Shown: positions 5,060 through 7,668 of the stretch, piece after piece
Layout of the letters: the number at the start of each line of letters is the position of its first letter
Position numbering within the stretch: the first letter of the stretch is position 1
Source of the DNA: an uncultured Faecalibacterium sp.
Lineage (GTDB): Bacteria; Bacillota; Clostridia; Oscillospirales; Ruminococcaceae
Direction: 5' to 3'
Assembly: GCA_900539945.1 (NCBI GenBank)
Contig: UQDV01000049.1
Coordinates: 1 to 7,668, forward strand
Length of the DNA: 7,668 nucleotides
Notes under the pieces: generated by a model
Database searches by the model: none
What the model was told of the DNA's origin: nothing
What the model saw: only the letters and a program-made list of their open reading frames with translations
Translations under genes and position numbers: made by a program

Positions 5060-5845
5060 TCAGGAGATTTTTGCCGGGTCGAGGTACTGGCCGTTCTGCA
5101 GCACTTCCAGATGGATGTGCGCTTCCTCGGCACATTCACAGCTGATGGTGCCCACGGTGCCCAGCTTCTGCCCAGCGGTCACGGTGTCGCCGGGTTTCAC
5201 GGCGGGGCTGTTCACCCCGCACACCCGCCACAGGCGGCCGGAAGCATCTTCCAGCGTGACCACGCTGCTCCACCGGCCGTCGGTGCCGGTCTCGGTCACC
5301 TTGCCGGAGCAGGGGGCACTCACCTCACTGCCCTCGGCACAGGCGTAATCCACACCGTTGTGGGTGCGCCAGTCGCCCAGCGTCTTGCTGTAGACCAGCT
5401 CGTCACCACTGTAGGCGTTGAGCACCCGGCCAGAGAACGGCTGCGTGGAGGCAGGCGCGGCTGAGCTTGCGGCAGGTGCAGAGTCGGTGCGCAAGGCAGA
5501 GGGTTCGTGCACCGAACCAGAGCCAGATGCCGCACCAGACGAGGCACTCGAGCTGCCCGGCACGGGCTGCGGTACCCCGGCTACGCTGTTGGCGGCCTGC
5601 TCGGCCGTATCGGGAAGGTCCAACCATAATTCTTCCTCCTCAAGCCCCACATCGGGGTCAGGTTCCGGCTCCGGAATGGTCTGCCGGGCGGTGCTGCTCG
5701 GGTTTGTCAGGTCGGTCAGGTTCTGCCTGAGCTCGTCGCGGACGGTGCGCACCGCCCACACCCCGGCGGCTGCCGCGGCCAGCAGACAGGCTGCCAGCAC
5801 CAGCGCAAAGCCCTTGCCGTGCAAAAACTTTTTGATCTGCTCCAT
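5060..5845 (-). CDS. Membrane-anchored M23 (LytM/SpoIIQ-like) endopeptidase
   Basis: Probable cell-wall endopeptidase, 261 aa, anchored by an N-terminal helix (about 12-33) with the catalytic domain outside. A Pro/Glu-rich acidic stretch (58-78) and a Ser/Ala/Gly linker (about 97-135) lead to the M23 domain (about 140-258). The zinc and catalytic motifs are complete: HNGVD (His162, Asp166) and HIH (His243, His245). DWRTHNGVDYA is the form I associate with clostridial SpoIIQ, which works with SpoIIIAH during spore engulfment; no sporulation neighbours are present here. The ATG has AGGAG 9 nt upstream. No convincing promoter is visible in 5846-5925, and a terminator separates it from the gene upstream on its strand. 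A general wall-remodelling role is equally likely. Confidence 0.88.
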   Translation of the reverse strand: MEQIKKFLHGKGFALVLAACLLAAAAAGVWAVRTVRDELRQNLTDLTNPSSTARQTIPEPEPDPDVGLEEEELWLDLPDTAEQAANSVAGVPQPVPGSSSASSGAASGSGSVHEPSALRTDSAPAASSAAPASTQPFSGRVLNAYSGDELVYSKTLGDWRTHNGVDYACAEGSEVSAPCSGKVTETGTDGRWSSVVTLEDASGRLWRVCGVNSPAVKPGDTVTAGQKLGTVGTISCECAEEAHIHLEVLQNGQYLDPAKIS

Positions 5846-5925
5846 CTTGCGTTACTCCTATCTGTCCCGTGGAAACGGTTCGCTTCTGGGGTTAGTGTGG
5901 GAGGGCGGCGCAGGTTTTATGCATC

Positions 5926-5959
5926 AAAAAAGAGCCTTCCCGGTGCGGGAAGGCTCTTT
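5926..5959 (-). terminator. Terminator of the BI-1 family gene
   Basis: On the minus strand AAAGAGCCTTCCC pairs perfectly over 13 bp with GGGAAGGCTCTTT around a 5-nt loop and runs into six T. It starts 20 nt after the BI-1 stop. The plus strand has no U-tract. Confidence 0.95.
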
Positions 5960-5978
5960 GCGGTTTACGGGTTCCGGT

Positions 5979-6686
5979 TCAGCTGCGGCTGTTGCGGCTG
6001 TTCAGGCCCAGCAGGCGCACCACATACAGGAAGATGTTGATGAAGTCCAGGTACAGGGTCAACGCACCGTAGATGGAAGCCTTTTCGGCCAGCTCGCTGT
6101 CCCCGGCGTAGTAGGAGTACAGCTGGCTCAGCTTCTGGGTGTCATAAGCAGTCAGCAGCATGAACACCACCAGACCGATGCCGCTGTACAGCACCGTGGA
6201 GCCGAAGCCCATGCCGAACAGCATGCCGACAAAGCCAGTGATGAGCAGGGCCACCAGAGCCATCATCAGCTTGGGACCCCAGCCGGACAGGTCCTTGTGG
6301 GTGGTGGCACCATAGGCAGCCATCAGGCCAAAGTACACCGACGTAGCCAGGAAGGCCAGCACCAGCGTGCTCACCGAGAACGCAATGAAGTAGTAGCTCA
6401 GCACCATGCCGTTGAGCAGTGCATAAACAAGGAACACGCCGCGGGCTGCGCCTACCGACATGTTCTGCACGCGGGAGCTCAGCACGAGCACCAGTGCCAG
6501 CTCTGCAATGGTGAACAGCAGGTACAGGGAGTTGACCACATACAGCAGGGGTGTGGTGGCCGTGACGAACGCGGCGGCAAAGGTCACCAGCAGACCGCAG
6601 GCCATCCAGCGGTAGGTGCGGGACATATAGTCCGCCGAAGTCATGGCGGGCTCTGCATAACCGCGATCATAATTGTTGTAATCCAT
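5979..6686 (-). CDS. Bax inhibitor-1 / UPF0005 family membrane protein (YccA/YbhL type)
   Basis: Integral membrane protein of 235 aa with about seven hydrophobic segments after a polar Tyr/Asp-rich N-terminus (1-25). Family hallmarks are AYDTQKL (180-186), which carries the conserved Asp of the pH-sensitive pore, and ALTLYLDFINIFLYVVRLL (208-226). In characterised members (e.g. Bacillus YetJ) the fold is a pH-dependent calcium leak channel; function in this organism is unknown. The ATG at 6686 is preceded by GGAGGA at 8 nt; an in-frame extension to 6788 would cross the promoter region and is rejected. It is transcribed alone, divergent from hemW, and ends at a strong terminator. Confidence 0.95.
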   Translation of the reverse strand: MDYNNYDRGYAEPAMTSADYMSRTYRWMACGLLVTFAAAFVTATTPLLYVVNSLYLLFTIAELALVLVLSSRVQNMSVGAARGVFLVYALLNGMVLSYYFIAFSVSTLVLAFLATSVYFGLMAAYGATTHKDLSGWGPKLMMALVALLITGFVGMLFGMGFGSTVLYSGIGLVVFMLLTAYDTQKLSQLYSYYAGDSELAEKASIYGALTLYLDFINIFLYVVRLLGLNSRNSRS

Positions 6687-6738
6687 GTGGAAGTTCCTCC
6701 ATTCTTGTTCCGCCGGGGCTGTGGGGGCCTTGCCGCCC

Positions 6739-6767
6739 TTGCTCCGGTCTACGGAATATAGTATACT
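6739..6767 (+). promoter_or_regulatory. Promoter of hemW, with a palindromic -10 shared with the divergent gene
   Basis: The plus strand has TTGCTC (6739-6744), 17 nt, then TATACT (6762-6767), leaving a leader of about 35 nt to hemW. The -10 is part of the perfect palindrome AGTATACT (6760-6767), so the minus strand also reads TATACT (6760-6765) toward the BI-1 gene with a leader of about 66 nt. The minus-strand -35 position (ATGAAA) is poor. Confidence 0.6.
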
Positions 6768-6808
6768 GCATAGAAATGAACGTTTCATGAAAAAGGCTGT
6801 GATGTTTT

Positions 6809-7668
6809 ATGTCCCTCGGACTTTATCTGCATATCCCCTACTGCTTTTCCAAATGCCGGTATTGCGATTTCTACTCCCACCCCGGGGAGCGGGGCGTGCC
6901 GGACGCCTATGTGGACGCTTTGCTGCGGGAGCTGGCACGCTTTGCGCCGGACGCACCCCTGCGGCCCGATACCGTGTATTTCGGCGGCGGCACCCCCAGC
7001 CTGCTCAGCCCGGCTCAGGTCGGGCGGCTCATCCGTGCCGCCTGCCCGGTGTCCGGGGCTGAGGTGACCCTGGAGGCCAACCCGGAGACCGTCACCGAGG
7101 AAAGCCTGCGGGGCTTCCGGGAGGCAGGGGTCAACCGCATCTCCTTTGGGGTGCAGTCGGCCCGGGACACTCAGCTGCGCACGCTGGGCCGCCCCCACAC
7201 GGCCCGGCAGGCCCGCGCGGCCTTTGCGGCGGCCCGCCGGGCAGGGTTTGAGAACATCAGCGGCGACATCATGCTGGCCCTGCCCCATTATACGCAGGCA
7301 GAGTTCGACGAGACGCTGGAACTCATCGAAGAGGGCGGCGCCACCCATATTTCGGCTTACCTGCTGAAGATCGAGCCGGATTCCGCCTTTGGCCGCACGC
7401 CCCCGGAGGGCCTGCCCACCGGTGACGAGGCGGCGGACTTCTATCTTTACGCCGTGGAGCAGCTGGAGCACCACGGCTACCGGCAGTACGAGATCTCCAA
7501 CTTTGCAAAGCCCGGCTATGAGGGCCGCCACAACCTGATTTACTGGGACTGCGGCGACTATCTGGGCCTTGGCCCGGCGGCCCATTCCTGCATGGGCGGC
7601 AAGCGGTTTTATTACCCCGCCGACACGGCGGCTTTCCTGCAGGACAACGCCGCCCCGGTGATGGACGG
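6809..7668 (+). CDS. hemW: Radical SAM heme chaperone HemW (CPO III-like), 3' truncated by window end
   Basis: The first 286 codons of a protein that is usually about 370-400 aa; it runs off the window with no stop. CxxxCxxC (Cys12, Cys16, Cys19), which holds the 4Fe-4S cluster, is followed by DF, as in HemW. SAM-binding landmarks are YFGGGTPSLL (57-66), EANPET (89-94) and SFGVQS (112-117). HNLIYW (241-246) with YLGLGPAAHS (251-260) distinguishes HemW from true coproporphyrinogen oxidase HemN. HemW binds heme and is proposed to deliver it to target proteins; many genomes mislabel it hemN. The ATG at 6809 is the first start after an in-frame stop at 6800. The Shine-Dalgarno is weak (AAGG, 12 nt away), suggesting modest translation. 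Confidence 0.93.
   Translation, partial: MSLGLYLHIPYCFSKCRYCDFYSHPGERGVPDAYVDALLRELARFAPDAPLRPDTVYFGGGTPSLLSPAQVGRLIRAACPVSGAEVTLEANPETVTEESLRGFREAGVNRISFGVQSARDTQLRTLGRPHTARQARAAFAAARRAGFENISGDIMLALPHYTQAEFDETLELIEEGGATHISAYLLKIEPDSAFGRTPPEGLPTGDEAADFYLYAVEQLEHHGYRQYEISNFAKPGYEGRHNLIYWDCGDYLGLGPAAHSCMGGKRFYYPADTAAFLQDNAAPVMD

Noticed and set aside
4210..5139. Minus-strand open frame of 309 codons
   Set aside because: Antisense to the lipoprotein gene and through the shared terminator; it overlaps the M23 3' end and shows no Shine-Dalgarno or family motif.
5418..6761. Long plus-strand open frame of 447 codons
   Set aside because: Antisense to both the M23 and BI-1 genes and through their intergenic terminator; Ala/Gln/His-rich with no domain.
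6685..7062. Plus-strand frame beginning near the BI-1 start and running into hemW
   Set aside because: Out of frame with the clear radical SAM reading frame, and it crosses the promoter region.
1..7668. CRISPR array, tRNA, rRNA, known riboswitch
   Set aside because: No repeat-spacer pattern, cloverleaf, rRNA motif or recognisable aptamer core was seen on either strand.

Overview
The window is a G+C-rich stretch of about 7.7 kb carrying ordinary chromosomal genes. The lipoprotein style (twin-arginine plus lipobox signals), the SpoIIQ-like M23 protein, AGGAGG ribosome binding sites and overall protein character suggest a gut Clostridia genome close to Faecalibacterium or other Oscillospiraceae. 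This is inferred from gene style; no search was run.

Layout. Positions 1-60 hold two short palindromes. On the minus strand, 2648 to 61 is a polar amino-acid ABC uptake operon: promoter, solute-binding lipoprotein, intercistronic terminator plus a second hairpin, permease, and ATPase (GTG start, 11-bp overlap with the permease). A nitroreductase-family gene (minus) follows with its own promoter. Divergent from it, a plus-strand unit encodes a 137-aa protein with two CxxC pairs and a 37-aa membrane microprotein. Next is a plus-strand gene for an unrecognised twin-arginine-type lipoprotein, with a strong promoter and two leader hairpins. It converges through a shared terminator on a membrane-anchored M23 endopeptidase resembling SpoIIQ. 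A Bax-inhibitor-1 family membrane protein (minus) and hemW (plus, cut by the window end) diverge from a compact intergenic region whose palindromic -10 can serve both strands.

How the genes work together. Only the three ABC genes form an obvious functional unit. The terminator after the binding-protein gene probably sets binding protein above permease/ATPase, and AT-rich direct and inverted repeats upstream of the promoter are candidate regulator sites.

The most interesting signal is at 3447-3480. A consensus -35 (TTGACA) and a consensus -10 (TATAAT) are separated by 22 nt, and the spacer contains 13 consecutive G. Shortening the tract by 4-6 G would give a 16-18 nt spacer. This is the classic design of a slipped-strand, phase-variable promoter, here placed before two small proteins of unknown function.
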